Origin: Lepiota brunneoincarnata
Taxonomy: Eukaryota > Basidiomycota > Agaricomycetes > Agaricales > Agaricaceae
Assembly: GCA_023014365.1 (NCBI GenBank)
Contig: JAEBUN010000035.1
Span: 371,595 to 435,594, forward strand
Reading direction: 5' to 3'
Length of the DNA: 64,000 nucleotides
The notes under the pieces were generated by a model. That model ran no database searches and was not told the origin of the DNA. It saw only the letters and a program-made list of their open reading frames with translations. Each line of letters starts with the position of its first letter. The first letter of the stretch is position 1. Shown here in pieces: positions 52,764 to 64,000 of the stretch. The position numbers were made by a program, and so were the translations under genes.

Positions 52764-54978
52764 CTAAGCGGCAGCTCGCTTCCTGAACATCACTTTTGCC
52801 CCCGTATTTGGTAAATAAAAGGCCTCGAACCCGGAAATCGGTGGTCGTTCGAGGGAACCACCTTCAAGTTGCACATCATAAGTCAGAAGGACGTATGAAA
52901 GCATGGCCTTAAGTTCGTGAACTACAAAGAACCGACCAGGGCTGTGGAAGCACACGATATGTGAGTGGGTTCATTTCAAATACTAGCCAAGGTCCAAGGA
53001 ACGAGGACTGACCATGCATGTCGTCCGTGCCCGAAAATGAGTTGATCAAAATGGAGAGCAGCCATTTGGCGCTTTATACTATCCAGTTCGCTGTCTCCTT
53101 CCCTCATTTCAGAGAACCTGAAGGGTTTGAATGTGCGCGCATCTGGGAAGTACGCCTAGTTAAAGCTTGGTCAAAAGACCCTCGTAGATGTTGTCATACG
53201 CAAGGAGCCGAACCTCATCTTTGTGCATTGCTTCATGGGCGATGGCAACACAGGTACCAGCGGGGATGCGTGTACCGTCAGACAGGGAGTAGTCCTTGAG
53301 GGCCTTACGGGTCATTAATACTGGATATAAATGTGTGAGTGAGTCGCATGATCAAGGCGCAACTTGGGGGCGAAAACTGACAGCATGCGAAGCCATTCAA
53401 CCTCTGAGATTCCCTCAAGAAACTGTCAATTTTGCGCATTTTTTGCAGGGCCGCCTTGGTCCATCCGTACTTTTGGATCATTTCCTGAGCCTCTTCACGC
53501 ATCTCTTTGACACATTCAGGATGAATTGCAAGATCAAAAAGAATTTGCGTAAAGACCTGCACAATCATCAAGCATTTCTGCAGAGAAAACAACGGTGATG
53601 CGGGATAGAACAGACCATGCTACTAGTGTGGATGGCTGCAAAATTGATCCCTAGGATTCGCAAGGCGATGTCCTCGACGGTACGCTGATACCCTTGGGCA
53701 ATGTTCAGTAGCCAACTAATAAGATCGTTCTATGAGAGGCAAATTTAAATTCCGAATGTGAGTTCGGCCAATGACACCGACCGGTCTGTCAGGCCAGTCA
53801 GTGCCATATTTTTCATCTTGAGCTAGCCTCTTCCTGATTGTCGGACCAAGATATGCAACTGCGCGCTTCAGACCCCTCGATCGTGTCGTTATGAACATTC
53901 CTATGAGCCTGCCATACCACGTGTTAAACAGTCACCGGTGATCCCAGAGGCGATAGTAGAGTTTGACAAACACCCACGGTTTGAGAATATCTGGAAGCAG
54001 TTGATAATCCTGGCACTGACGGCAACATCGATGGTGAATGTCTCATTGAGAGACCTATAACCAGGATCACGACCTGAATGCCAGCGACGAGGAATGAGTT
54101 TAGTCGACTTGGAGGTTGTAGCAGATTACTCACAAAATGGCAGGCCTACGAAGTATCTATTGGTAGTTCGACAAACAATATGCATAACAGTCTCATACGC
54201 CGAGACAGACACCCAATCTAGAGGGGGGAATGTTATGATCACTACTCCGAACAGATTCAGTTAAAATATATATTTACTTACCCTCTTTCGGTGGAATATA
54301 CTCCTTGAAGGATTCATTAATCTCGTCTTTGATGTCCTCGAACCTGACAGCCAGGTTGCGGGTAATGGATGAATGCACAATGGCGGTAGCGTATGGATCA
54401 TTTTCAATCTCTGCTCCCATCGTGTACTTGGTTTGCGTGAACTAGGAAGAGCATCTTTCATTGTTGCACTGTTCACTGGCTCGATCAGGTGTAGGGAGCT
54501 CACGTCAGAGATGGCATCTTTGGAAGATAGCTTGTCATCTGGAGCATGGCGGATATCGTCGAGTAGCTTCCGCCCACTGACAACGACTAGCCATTTGGAC
54601 ATGTTCGCGATTTTGAATGCTTGACTGGGGTACTATTGAGCAGAATCGGGTGAGCGCCATGCATGCTCTGGGCGGATGAGGAATCTGCTGACCCGGTCAT
54701 ATCCCTCCTGGATCAGCTCCTTGCCTGAGGTCATGTATTTGAATGCGGTGATATAGGAGGTTAAGACACCCGAGTAACCGATAGTAGGAACGTTATTTAA
54801 CTACCAATGGAGGGAAGCTGCGTTTGGCAACAGATTAAAGAAGTCTAGTGAGAGGGAAACACACCGGGGATCTCCTTGCCTTAACATATTTCCAGACAAG
54901 GGTTGTAGCGATATAGACCCCTGCGGCATAAACAGCTAGAGAGGGGAGGTCGAGATCACGAGCTGGCCATGACGACAT
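52764..54978 (-). pseudogene. Cytochrome P450 copy 1 (minus strand), probably inactive
   Basis: Heme-thiolate monooxygenase of basidiomycete type. ATG at 54978 (MSSWPARDLDLPSLAVYAAG then VYIATTLVWKYV, an ER membrane anchor). Recognisable exons: SKWLVVVSGRKLLDDIRHAP; NETFTIDVAVSARI; GPTIRKRLAQDEKYGTDWPD; the K-helix ExxR as LRESQRL; FKPFRF; heme motif FGHGRHACPG, whose Cys codon is split by an intron (joined near 53014/52940); C-terminus LPNTGAKVMFRKRAAA. About ten short introns. A missing base near 53990 and a 9-bp insertion with an in-frame TGA near 53935 break the middle. The C-terminal half is otherwise clean. It lies convergent to the transporter fragment. Confidence 0.82.
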
Positions 54979-56369
54979 TGTGTGGCTAGATATAAGGCAG
55001 GCAGCAACCAGCTACTGAGCGTTTCTAATGTGGAACGCGAAAGAGTCGAGGTTGCGTCACACCGGAGGCCTAACTCGAACGAAAGCTGACTGTTGGCAAC
55101 AATCGTATTTTGGGAAAGTAAGGCAAAAGTCGTCGAGTGTGCCTCAACGGCCCTTTTATCTATTTGGCCTATTTGTTACTTCTGTGGGCGAGATAGAGAG
55201 AAAAATTATGTCAGGTTCCCGTTGTGAGATATCAGATTGATTCATTAGTCTCCTCCCCATTGGAGTTGAGATCACACTGCGGGGACAAAACAGATCGACG
55301 TACGATATCACTTTCTTCGCAATCACGTTGGGAAATCCTTAGCGACATATTGGGTTCCATTCAAGGACGGGCCAGCAGATATCTTCACTACACCGCCAAC
55401 GTGACCAGATAAGTCACTGATATCTCGAGTGACGTGTCTTCAAAATATGCGGTTACATAACTTCACAACATCTATTAGTTATTGTCTAGCTATTTCCATG
55501 AACGTAGTTGTAAGGTACTTCAAAATATATTGTAGACATATCTCAAAGATCCCCTGACGATATCACGAAATACATAATGGCAATATCTTGGTGATTGTAT
55601 CAGCCCTTGTGACGACTGATCAGTCACTCGTTCCCCTGCGGTTGTGCAGCTTGAAGAGTCTTCTTGAGCTCTCGGTGTGTGCATGGCTCTGGCCCTTGTT
55701 GCTGCTCGCTTGGCTTCTCCAGTCACATGCAAATTCGCTGCCAGCTGGGTGCGAACCTCATGTGGATTCTTGTGAAGGGGGATCGGGGCCCTTGGCTCAT
55801 GTAGCGACAGAATTACACTACCTAACTTAGGATGGCTGTGGGGGAGTATGAATCAATTAATTGATCTGCCGGACCGGCTAGCATGCCGGGGTGCCTCCGG
55901 GACCCCGTACAGGTAGGTAGGAAGGGGGGGCTGGGCCCGGTGCATCCCTCCCACTCGGACCCCTCATGGCACGGTGCCTGATGAGAGGCGGCCCACTGCG
56001 TAGTCTTTTACACTATGGCTTTTTCGTCTGTCTGTGTGTGTGTAATTCCTTAGCCGGATCCTTACTTGAGCGTCAGGCAGGCCATCTCCGAAGATAGGGC
56101 AGCAAGCTGCGAAAGTGCGGGGTCTTGGAATCGAACCAAGATTATCTTTAGTTACGTATTTGAGTCGGATACTCGTGACCAATACGCCTCAGTGGTTACT
56201 CTCATATGCCCCTGAGGATAGACGTACATCATTCCTCCTCTTTGTGATACCTAACTTACGAGTACCTCTGTACAGGTATATTAAGAGGCATCGTTATTAC
56301 AGGTCAGTATCGTGGTTTGCTCTCATATATCTCTGAGGATGAGTACTAAGAGGTATCGTTATTACACTG
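54979..56369. other. Spacer between P450 copies 1 and 2
   Basis: 5' flank of P450 copy 1 (to about 55220, also found after copies 2 and in part 3), then unrelated sequence with a tRNA-like T arm (separate entry) and a repeated phrase CTCTCATAT...CTGAGGAT at 56200 and 56315. No gene supported. Confidence 0.5.
56115..56212 (-). repeat. tRNA-like sequence on the minus strand
   Basis: Reverse strand has CTTGGTTCGATTCCAAG (56140-56124), a perfect 5-bp T stem with a canonical B box GGTTCGATTCC, followed by ACCCCGC, a possible acceptor 3' strand. Upstream CAGGGGCATATGAGAG could pair only in part (GGGG). The anticodon arm is not clear. It is a tRNA pseudogene or SINE rather than a secure tRNA. Confidence 0.35.
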
Positions 56370-56850
56370 AGGTGAAATTTCACCGACGTATCTTCGTCAA
56401 TGTATCAGTCACCATTGTTTAGCTGTAAGGATGCCCACTTTGGGGGCATCATTCACTAGGGACGAGGGTGCCTAAGCGAGAACACAAGTGAACAGAACCA
56501 ACGTCTATTCAAGGGGGGGACTAAGGAACTCGACCCCTCCTAGCTACTATATACAGTGAGGTAGCGGATTTCTAATAGATGTCACGTCGAAGAAGTGCGA
56601 CTCCTGGTGTAAGCCAGGTCCGCGGGCTTACAATAGCATGTTTTATTGTCAACACTGATAATATCATACTAGGCGCTCGCAATCATCCCAGTATCAACGT
56701 ATATTGATGGAGAGATCAATTCTACACGAAAAGCTTTGTGTATCTAAAGCCTAGAGTACTACTCATTCAAAGGATACTCTGGCAGAATATATGTTTTGGC
56801 GAATCAGAAATCTTGCCCAGCTGAATAGCAACAGGCGTCTTAAACGAACG
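56370..56850 (+). repeat. Transporter 3' flank, copy 3, split by a solo LTR
   Basis: Matches 49050-49330 and 52338-52600 (AATTTCACC, CACCATTG, AATCATCCCAGTATCAACG) once the LTR 56424-56632 is removed. Confidence 0.85.
56424..56632 (+). repeat. Short solo LTR, 209 bp
   Basis: TGTAAGGATGCC to GCGGGCTTACA (TG...CA with TGTAAG/CTTACA inverted ends), inserted in the transporter 3' flank between TTAGC and ATAGC, a near-perfect 5-bp target duplication. The unoccupied site is visible at 52.4 kb (GCTTAGCATG). Different family from L1 and from element 3. Confidence 0.85.
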
Positions 56851-57006
56851 GACCTCTAAATTACGTGATGATTGAACGTGATTTGACTGGAGGCGTCCTC
56901 GTATTTGCAAAGATACACCGAAATTTCACTATGTCGATACACAAAGAATCAGAAAGAGTAACTAAGCACACAATAGCTTTTCCAAAAATTGTGCATGATA
57001 CATCAA

Positions 57007-59232
57007 CTAAGCGGCAGCTCGCTCCATGAACATCACTTTTGCCTTCGTATTTGGTAAACACAAAGCCTCGAACGCGGAAATCGGGGGTCGTTCGAGGGAA
57101 CCACCTTCAAGTTGCACATCATAAGTCAGAAGAATGTACGCGAACATGGCTTGAGTGCGTGAACTGCAAAGAACCGACCAGGGATACGGAAGCACACAGA
57201 ATTAGTGAGTGGGTTCATTTCGAGTACTAACCAAGGTCCAAGGAGGGAATACTGACCATGCATGTCGTCCGTGCCCGAAGATAAGTTGGTCAAAATTGAG
57301 AGCAAACCATTTGGTTGTTTAATACTATCCAGTTCGCGTCTCCTTCCCTCATTTCGGAGAACCTGAAGGGTTTGAATGTGTGCGCATCTGGGAAGCACGC
57401 CTAGTTAAAGCTTGTTCACAAAGACCTTCATAGATTTTGTCATACGCAAGGAGCCCGAAACCTCATCTTTGTGCATTGGGTCATTGGCGATGGCAACACG
57501 GGTACCAGCGGGGATCTGTGTGCCATCAGACAGGGAGTAGTCCTTGAGGGCCTTAGCGGGTCATTATTACTGGGATATAAATGCATGAGCGGGGTCGCAT
57601 GATCAATGGGCGTCACTTGGGGGCGAAAACTTACAAGATCCGAAACCGTTCAACCTGTGAGATTCTCTGAAGAAACTGTCGATTTTGTGCATATTTGCAT
57701 GGCCGTCCCGGTCCATCCGTACTCTTGGATCATTTCCTGAGCCTCTGTCACGCATCTCTTCGACGTGTTCGGGATGAATGGCAAGATCGAAAAGAACTTG
57801 CGTAAAGGCCTATACAATTATCTTTAAGTGTTTTTGCAGAGAAAAGAAACGGTAGGTGGGACAGAACAAACCATGGTACTAGTGTGGATGGCTGCAAAAT
57901 TGATCCCTATGTATTCGTAGGGCGATGTCCTCGACGGCACGCTGATACCCTTGGGCAATGTTCAGTAACCAACTTATAACATCGTTCTATATGAAGGAAA
58001 TTTGAATTTCAAAGGTGAGTTTAGACCAATAACACTGACAGGTCTACCAGGCCAGTCAGGGCCATATTGTTCATCTTGGGCTAGTCTCTCCCTGATTGTC
58101 GGACCAAGATATGCAACGGCGCGCTTCAGACCCCTCGATCGTGTCATTGTGAACCATTCCTACAAGCCTGGATACCAAGCGTTAAAACTGATCCCAGAGG
58201 CGATAGTAGAGTTTAACAAAACAACCTACGGCTTGAGAATATCTGGGAAGCAGTTGATAATCCTGGCACTGACGGCAACATCGATGGTGAATGTCTCATT
58301 GAGAGACCTATAACCAGGATCACGACCTAAATGCCAGCGACGAGGAATGAGTTTATTTAACTTGGGGGTTGTAGCAGACTACTCACACAATGGCAAGCCT
58401 ACGAAGTATCTATGGTAGTTCGACAAACAATATGCATGACAGTCTCATGCGCCGGACAGACACCCAATCTAGACGGGAGGCATATGTTATGACCACACTC
58501 CGACAGACTCAGGGAAAATATTTATTTACTTACCCTGTTTAGGTGGAAATAATCCTTGAAGGATTCCATATCTCGTCTTTGATGTCCTCGAACCTGAGAG
58601 GAGCCGAGTGGCGGGTAACGGATGAATGCACAATGTCGATATGATCCGGATCATTTTCAATCTCTGCTCCCATCGTTGTACTTGGTTTGTATGAACTAGG
58701 CAGAGCACCGATCATTGTTGCACTATTCACTGGCTCAATCAGTCGAAAGGAGCTCACGTCAGCCATAACATCTCTAAAAGATAGCTTGTCCCCCGGAGCA
58801 TGGCGGACATCGTCGAGCAGCTTCCGCCCACTGACAACGACTAGCCATTTGGACATGTTTGCGATTTTGAATGCTTGATTGGGGTACTAATGAGCAGAAT
58901 CAGGTGAGCGCCATGGATGCTGTGCACGAATAAGGAATCTGCTGACCCGGTCATATCCCTCCTGGATCAGCTCCCTGCCTGAGGTCATATATTTGAGCGC
59001 GGTGATATAGGAGGTTAGGACACCCGAGTAGCCGATGGTAGGAACGTTATTTAACTATCAATGGAGGGAAGCTGCGTTTGGCGACGGGTTCAACAAGGCT
59101 AGTGACAGGGAAACACACTGGAGATCTCTTTGCCTCAACATATTTCCAGACAAGGGTTGTAGCGATATAGACCCCTACGGCATAGACAGCCAGAGAGGGG
59201 AGGTCGAGATCATGAGCCAGCCCAGACGACAT
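57007..59232 (-). pseudogene. Cytochrome P450 copy 2 (minus strand), inactivated
   Basis: ATG 59232 (MSSGLAHDLDLPSLAVYAVG), same exon order as copy 1. Defects: TGG to TAG after PDILKP near 58226, added bases just beyond, a missing base after the heme exon (FAVHALKPC against the intact ELKAM form, near 57146), loss of the AG acceptor before PGRFF (near 57183), plus several small indels (57560, 57600, 58683). Shares the TAG and nearby sequence with copy 3, so 2 and 3 were duplicated after that mutation. C-terminus LPNTKAKVMFMERAAA. Confidence 0.85.
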
Positions 59233-60292
59233 GGTGTGGCTAGATATAAGGCAGGCAGCAACCAGCTACTGAGCGTTTCTGACGTTGAGCGCGGAAGGGT
59301 CGAGGTCGCGTCACACTAGAGATCTAACTCGAACGAAAGCTGGCGATTGCTAACAATCGTGTGTCGGAAAGGTTCAAAGAAAAATGTCGAGTGTGCCTCG
59401 ACGGCCTTTTTATCTATTTGGCCTATTTGTTTACTTCTGTAGGCGAGATAGAATCATGTCGGGTTCCCTTTTTGAGACACTTAATTTGAGCAGCTTGAGC
59501 AGCAGAACTCAACTCGTCAGCGGCGCGTCGTTGCTTGCTCTGGCTCGGGGCAGACGAAAGGCACATCAGTGGCACAGTGATTCCATCATGATATTCACAT
59601 TCCGGCGTGGAGCTCTACTCAAAGCATGACAAACCCCAGCTTTTTGCACCTCAATAACCCTTGCATATTTTTCGATAAATCAAGCTGGAACATGGTATTT
59701 GCGTTGTTATCCTAAATATGGTAAGTGTCTGAAAGGATTAAGGGAGAAGCGGTAATCGAGGGGGGACACCGTCGATCAAGGGGTGAATATAGTATCTCAA
59801 AAGGGGAGCCCGACACAAGCAGCTTTGAACTTTTTGACGCCGAGTCTCCGAAGGGGCTCCTCTCTTGCAGGGGCATGCGACAAATACAGTTAGTTCCAAA
59901 CATGGCCCATTTGCATGCAAACACAGGACACGTATCAAGGATAAAAGTCATGTAAGAATTAGTAAAGCTACGATGACGCGAGTTAGGAAGCGGGGCATCT
60001 GGCGAGGCATGAGCCAGATGCATATGTTAATTCTTGCACGAGGCGGACACGTAACAAAGTCTTTTTTTTGTACTCTGCATTTATATACTGCGACAAGCAA
60101 ACTAGTGCTAAGATGCGGTGGGCCCACTGTATTAATAGATGGACCCCTTCAAGAGGTGAATTATCTACATAGGTGAAAGTCTGAAAAAAATGTGGAGGTT
60201 TCTAATAGTGTGGCGTACTCTATGTGATAGTGAAGCGGCATCTGTAGCGAAAGCCGGCTCGAAGTAGAGATACTAATAAACTTAAGGTGAGA
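59233..60292. other. Spacer between P450 copies 2 and 3
   Basis: Starts with the P450 5' flank (to about 59460: GTGTGCCTCGACGGCC also at 55138). 59460-60290 holds only short frames without motifs. Confidence 0.5.
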
Positions 60293-60480
60293 TGCAAAAT
60301 AGCGAGAAGAGTCTTAAAACGAACGAGCACCTAAATTACATGACAGTTAAACGTGACCTCAATGGAGTTGTCCTCGTATTTGCCAGATTCATCGAAAATT
60401 CACTACTTCGATACACAGAAGAACCAGAATCAAGAGTAAATAATACACGGCCAGGGGGATAGCTTTCCCAAAATTTGTGC
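60293..60480 (+). repeat. Transporter/P450 3' flank, copy 4 (partial)
   Basis: AATAGCGAGAAGAGTCTTAA onward matches 52577-52760 and 56826-57000. The transporter-proximal part of the flank is missing here. Confidence 0.8.
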
Positions 60481-60492
60481 ATAATAGATCAA

Positions 60493-62703
60493 CTAAGCTA
60501 CAGCTCTCTTCCTGAACATCACTTTTGCCTTCGTATTTGGTAGAATGTTGAATTCGAACGAGGAAGTCGGTGGTCGTTCGAGGGAACCGTCTTCAAGTTG
60601 CACATCGTAAGTCAGAAGAATGTATGCAAACATAGCCTTGATTTCATTAACTGCAAAGAACCGACCAGGGCTGTGGAAGTACACGATCAGTGAGTGGGTT
60701 CACCCCGAGTACTAACTAAGGCCAAGGAATGAGCACAGACCATGCATGTCGTCCATGCCCGAAAATGAGTTGGTCAAAATTCAGGGCAACTATTTGGTGC
60801 TTAATACTATCCAGTTCGCCGTCCCCTTCCCTCATTTCAGAGAACCTGAAGGGTTTGAATGTGTGCGCATCTGGGAAGCACGCCTAGTTAAAGCTTGGTC
60901 AAACAAGACCCTCGTAGTTTTTGTAATACGCAAGGAAGCAAACCTCATCTTTGTGCATTGGGTCACTGGCGACGGCAATATAGGTACCAGCAGGGATGCG
61001 TGTGCCATCAGACAAGGAGTAATCCTTGATGGCCTTACGGGTCATTATTACTGGGATATAAATGCATGAGCGGGTCCGCATGATCAAGGCGCAAACTGGG
61101 AGCGAAAACTCACAGGATCCGAGGCCATTCAACCTCTGAGATTCTCTTAAGAAACTGTCGATTTTGCGCATCTTCTGCATGGCAGCCTTGGTCCATCCGT
61201 GCTCTTGGATTATTTCCTCAGCCTCTTCACGCATCTCTTCGACGTGTTCGGGATGAATGGCAAGATCGAAAAGAACTTGCGTAAAGGCCTATACAATTAT
61301 CTTTAAGTGTTTTTGCAGAGAAAGAAACGGTGAGGTGGGACAGAACAAACCATGGTACTAGTGTGGATGGCTGCAAAATTGATCCCTATGATTCGTAGGG
61401 CGATGTCCTCGACGGCACGCTGATACCCTTGGGCAATGTTCAGTAACCAACTTATAACATCGTTCTATATGAAGGAAATTTGAATTTCAAAGGTGAGTTA
61501 GACCAATAACACTGACAGGTCTACCAGGCCAGTCAGGGCCATATTGTTCATCTTGGGCTAGTCTCTCCCTGATTGTCGGACCAAGATATGCAACGGCGCG
61601 CTTCAGACCCCTCGATCGTGTCATTGTGAACATTCCTACAAGCCTGGATACCAAGCGTTAAACTGATCCCAGAGGCGATAGTAGAGTTTAACAAAACACC
61701 TACGGCTTGAGAATATCTGGGAAGCAGTTGATAATCCTGGCACTGACGGCAACATCGATGGTGAATGTCTCATTGAGAGACCTATAACCAGGATCACGAC
61801 CTGAATGCCAGCGACGAGGAATGAGTTTAGTGAATTTGGAGGCTGTAACAGAACCACTTACACAATGGCAAGCCTACGAAGTATCTATTGGTAGTTCGAC
61901 AAACAATATGCATGACAGTCTCATGCGCCGGACAGACACCCAATCTAGACGGGAGGCATATGTTATGACCACCACTCCGAACAGACTCAGGAAAATATTT
62001 ATTTACTTACCCTGTTTAGGTGGAATATAATCCTTGAAGGATTCCATAATCTCGTCTTTGATGTCCTCGAACCTGACAACTAGGTTGCGGGTAATGGATG
62101 AAGGCAAAATGGCGATATGATATGGGTCATCTTCAAGCTCTGCTCCCATCGTGTACTTGGTTTGCGTGAACTAGGAAGGGGATCTATCACTGTTGCACTA
62201 TTCACCGGATCGATAAAGTGAAAGGAGCTCACGTCGAGATAGCATCTTTGAAAGATAGCTTGTCTTCTGGAGCATGGCGGACATCGTCGAGCAGCTTCCG
62301 CCCACTGACAACGACTAGCCACTTGGACAAGTTCGCGATTTTGAATGCTTGATTGGGATACTAATGAGCAGAATCGGTGAGCGCCATGCATGCTGTGCAC
62401 GAACAAGGAGTCTACTAACCCGGTCATATCCCTCCTGGATCAGCTCCCTGCCGGAGGTCATATATTTGAACGCAGTGATATAGGAGGTTAAGACACCCGA
62501 GTAACCGATAGTAGGAACGTCATTTAACTACGAATGGAAGGAAGCCTCGTTTGGCGACGGGTTCAACAAGGCTGGTGACAGGGAAACACACCGGGGATCT
62601 CTTTGCCTCAACATACTTCCAGACAAGTTGTAGCGATATAGATTCCTGCGGCATAAACAGCTAGAGAGGGGAGGTCGAGATCCCAAGCCAGCCCCGACGA
62701 CAT
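60493..62703 (-). pseudogene. Cytochrome P450 copy 3 (minus strand), inactivated
   Basis: ATG 62703 (MSSGLAWDLDLPSLAVYAAG) but two bases are missing in the anchor (TTCLEVC instead of TTLVWKYV, near 62636). It shares the TGG to TAG change with copy 2 (near 61702) and has an extra base beyond it. The C-terminal exon is intact: PGRFFAVNEIKAMFAYILLT, LEDGSLERPPTSSFEF, LPNTKAKVMFRKRAVA; K-helix LRESQRL; heme motif FGHGRHAC before the last intron with a good AG acceptor. This copy lacks the transporter fragment on its 3' side. Confidence 0.85.
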
Positions 62704-62978
62704 GGTGTGGCTAGATATGAGGCAGGCTGCAACCAGCTAGCTCCGCGAAACTGTCCGACATCACGACAACTTGCACACCCAACAGTTTTGCGGGCCGAAT
62801 GACAAACTCTTGCGTGATAATCCTCACAAGCTCCGTAGGCGTGAGACCTCAGAAGCACACAAGGTCAATGTGGCCGAGGTTTCTCCGGTGAATGCTGGAA
62901 AAGTCCGCTGACGTCATGTTTTGTATCGCGTCTACTGTCACTTGCGGTAGATGGTTACATGGTAGCGTAGTACCCCGT
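62704..62978. other. Spacer with TGACGTCA site
   Basis: Duplication similarity ends soon after 62740. TGACGTCA stands at 62910-62917, here at the 3' side of the next gene. Confidence 0.5.
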
Positions 62979-63878
62979 TTAAGAATCAAAGCTCGCCCAT
63001 TTGAAGGTTCCACTAGCAAGCCTCTCGCTATTCCAATCCTCTGACACTGCTGATCCATCCCCGATGTGTTTCTTTGCTAGTTCAAAGCTATCCTTCATCG
63101 CATCTCCAGGTTGACCCTTCAAAGCACGGACGACATCCTGCCAACCCCACATAGCATTCTTCCCTGTTCCAACGTCATCGTTCCACAACCCAGCATTGCC
63201 GTTCCCGAACTTTTTACCACCCATAAACTCCTTGATATGCTTCCCAGCCCCGAGGAAAACAACAGCCAAGGACACAAGCACCTCAGGGTCTTGCTCACCG
63301 CCAGAGAACAACCCCTTAACGAAAAGGCCCTCAATATTCCGCCACAGGGGCTGCCTGAATGCTTCCGCGCCAAGTGCAAAAGCACGAGCGAGAATCGTAG
63401 CAAGGACGCATATTTGATAATAGTGCCCGTGGTCGTTGTCCTTGGAGGAGGTGCGACGTGCTCGAGAGGTAGCGCCCCACAATGAATCGTGTAATGTCTT
63501 TGATAATCGCTCCCCGAGAATTACGGGCCCATTCGCTGGACGGAGAGCGGCAGTGCTATATTCCGACTTTGCATCGTGCACGATAGTACCTGGGTGGTGA
63601 ACTGCAGAATCGATCTGCAGGGCAGTGTATGATAAAAAGGTGATGTACTCGTCTATCCTCTTGCGGTCTGCTAAGGAGTAAATAATGGTATGGTCGATGA
63701 TCGATGCGAGGAGAGCGTCGAGGGAGGTGGTGTCCTGTTTAGTTACATCCTCTGAAGAGAAGGTCTTGTTGGTGAGGGAGGCGAGTTTGCTTGCTGACTC
63801 GATAGACGGATCGTGAAAGTACGCGGACAATAATTCTTGGGAGGAAAGTGGAAGTGAGGGAGCCGTTGTGCTGGCCAT
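62979..63878 (-). CDS. Uncharacterised protein, 299 aa, single exon
   Basis: Intact frame ending at 62979. I choose ATG 63878 (MASTTAPSLPLSSQELLSAY) rather than the in-frame 63950 because the latter would place the first codons right at the TGACGTCA site, and the extra 24 residues look untranslated. I do not recognise the family with confidence; the helical layout (KLASLTNKTF; DALLASIIDHTIIYSLADRK; ICVLATILARAFALGAEAFR; VLVSLAVVFLGAGKHIKEFM) recalls fungal helical-repeat proteins. There is a Gly-rich segment MGGKKFGNGNAGLWND. No TM or signal peptide is certain. Confidence 0.72.
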   Translation of the reverse strand: MASTTAPSLPLSSQELLSAYFHDPSIESASKLASLTNKTFSSEDVTKQDTTSLDALLASIIDHTIIYSLADRKRIDEYITFLSYTALQIDSAVHHPGTIVHDAKSEYSTAALRPANGPVILGERLSKTLHDSLWGATSRARRTSSKDNDHGHYYQICVLATILARAFALGAEAFRQPLWRNIEGLFVKGLFSGGEQDPEVLVSLAVVFLGAGKHIKEFMGGKKFGNGNAGLWNDDVGTGKNAMWGWQDVVRALKGQPGDAMKDSFELAKKHIGDGSAVSEDWNSERLASGTFKWASFDS

Positions 63879-63951
63879 TGAGTGCTTTGTGGAGTGTTGC
63901 AAGATGATAAAGGATAGGTGTAGCGGTTCGGCTACTCTTCTGTCACTCATG

Positions 63952-63959
63952 TGACGTCA
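63952..63959. promoter_or_regulatory. CRE/ATF-type palindrome TGACGTCA
   Basis: 74 bp upstream of ATG 63878. The same octamer is found at 29940, 33138 and 62910. bZIP factors of the Atf/CREB class bind it in fungi. Use here is inferred from position. Confidence 0.45.
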
Positions 63960-64000
63960 TTATGTTTGTTTCCCTATGTTTTTCCCCTCTCGCCTATGGA

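Noticed and set aside
63879..63950. Upstream ATG at 63950 for the last gene
   Set aside because: The 24 extra residues look untranslated and the start would sit beside the TGACGTCA site.
1..64000. rRNA genes, origins or prokaryotic signals
   Set aside because: None seen. The sequence is eukaryotic nuclear with short introns; no rDNA-like stretch was recognised.

Overview
This is a fungal nuclear segment, most likely from an agaricomycete (mushroom-forming basidiomycete). The evidence is introns of about 40-80 nt with GT/AG (a few GC/AG) borders, genes cut into many small exons, a MYND/MSS51-type protein, an F-box/LRR protein, two DUF6593-like genes, tandem P450s of basidiomycete type, and Ty3/gypsy chromoviruses, Ty1/copia, MULE and Tc1/mariner elements. 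I cannot name the genus.

Layout. 1-12.8 kb is an old, strongly CpG-poor graveyard of nested elements. It holds a minus-strand gypsy pol, a plus-strand gypsy gag-protease, a degenerate chromovirus (about 6.9-10.3 kb), solo LTRs (two with clear 5-bp target duplications, one inserted inside another LTR), a MITE, and a MULE transposase with a GCM/WRKY-like zinc finger. CpG becomes normal abruptly near 12.8 kb. 12.8-17.36 kb is a copia element split by a 2.57-kb near-perfect palindrome (two 1.26-kb arms, 59-nt loop) flanked by a 4-bp direct repeat. 17.36-26.84 kb is a younger chromovirus on the minus strand with both LTRs, a candidate Tf1-like self-priming site and a long post-integrase region (chromodomain, double zinc knuckle, acidic tail). 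Its right LTR is broken by a Tc1/mariner copy, and beyond that LTR a second partial copy continues. 26.84-29.56 kb is an internally deleted copia element.

29.8-38.4 kb is host DNA: a broken GH31 alpha-glucosidase fragment, two DUF6593-like genes, a MYND/MSS51-like gene and an F-box/LRR gene. A 240-bp block carrying a TGACGTCA site is duplicated upstream of the first and third of these loci.

39.2-49.0 kb is a tandem array of four major facilitator transporters, one dead (copy 1) and three apparently intact (copies 2-4, 467-468 aa, 13 exons each), sharing an upstream motif 72-83 bp before the ATG. A fifth fragment (the last two exons) lies at 52.1 kb. It abuts the first of three minus-strand cytochrome P450 copies (52.8-55.0, 57.0-59.2, 60.5-62.7 kb), each preceded by a copy of the transporter's 3' flank. 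The block therefore looks like repeated duplication of a convergent transporter/P450 module. All three P450 copies carry disabling lesions. Two small unrecognised genes and a nucleotidyltransferase-like gene fill the rest.

All gene models were built by eye from splice sites and reading phase. No homology search was possible.
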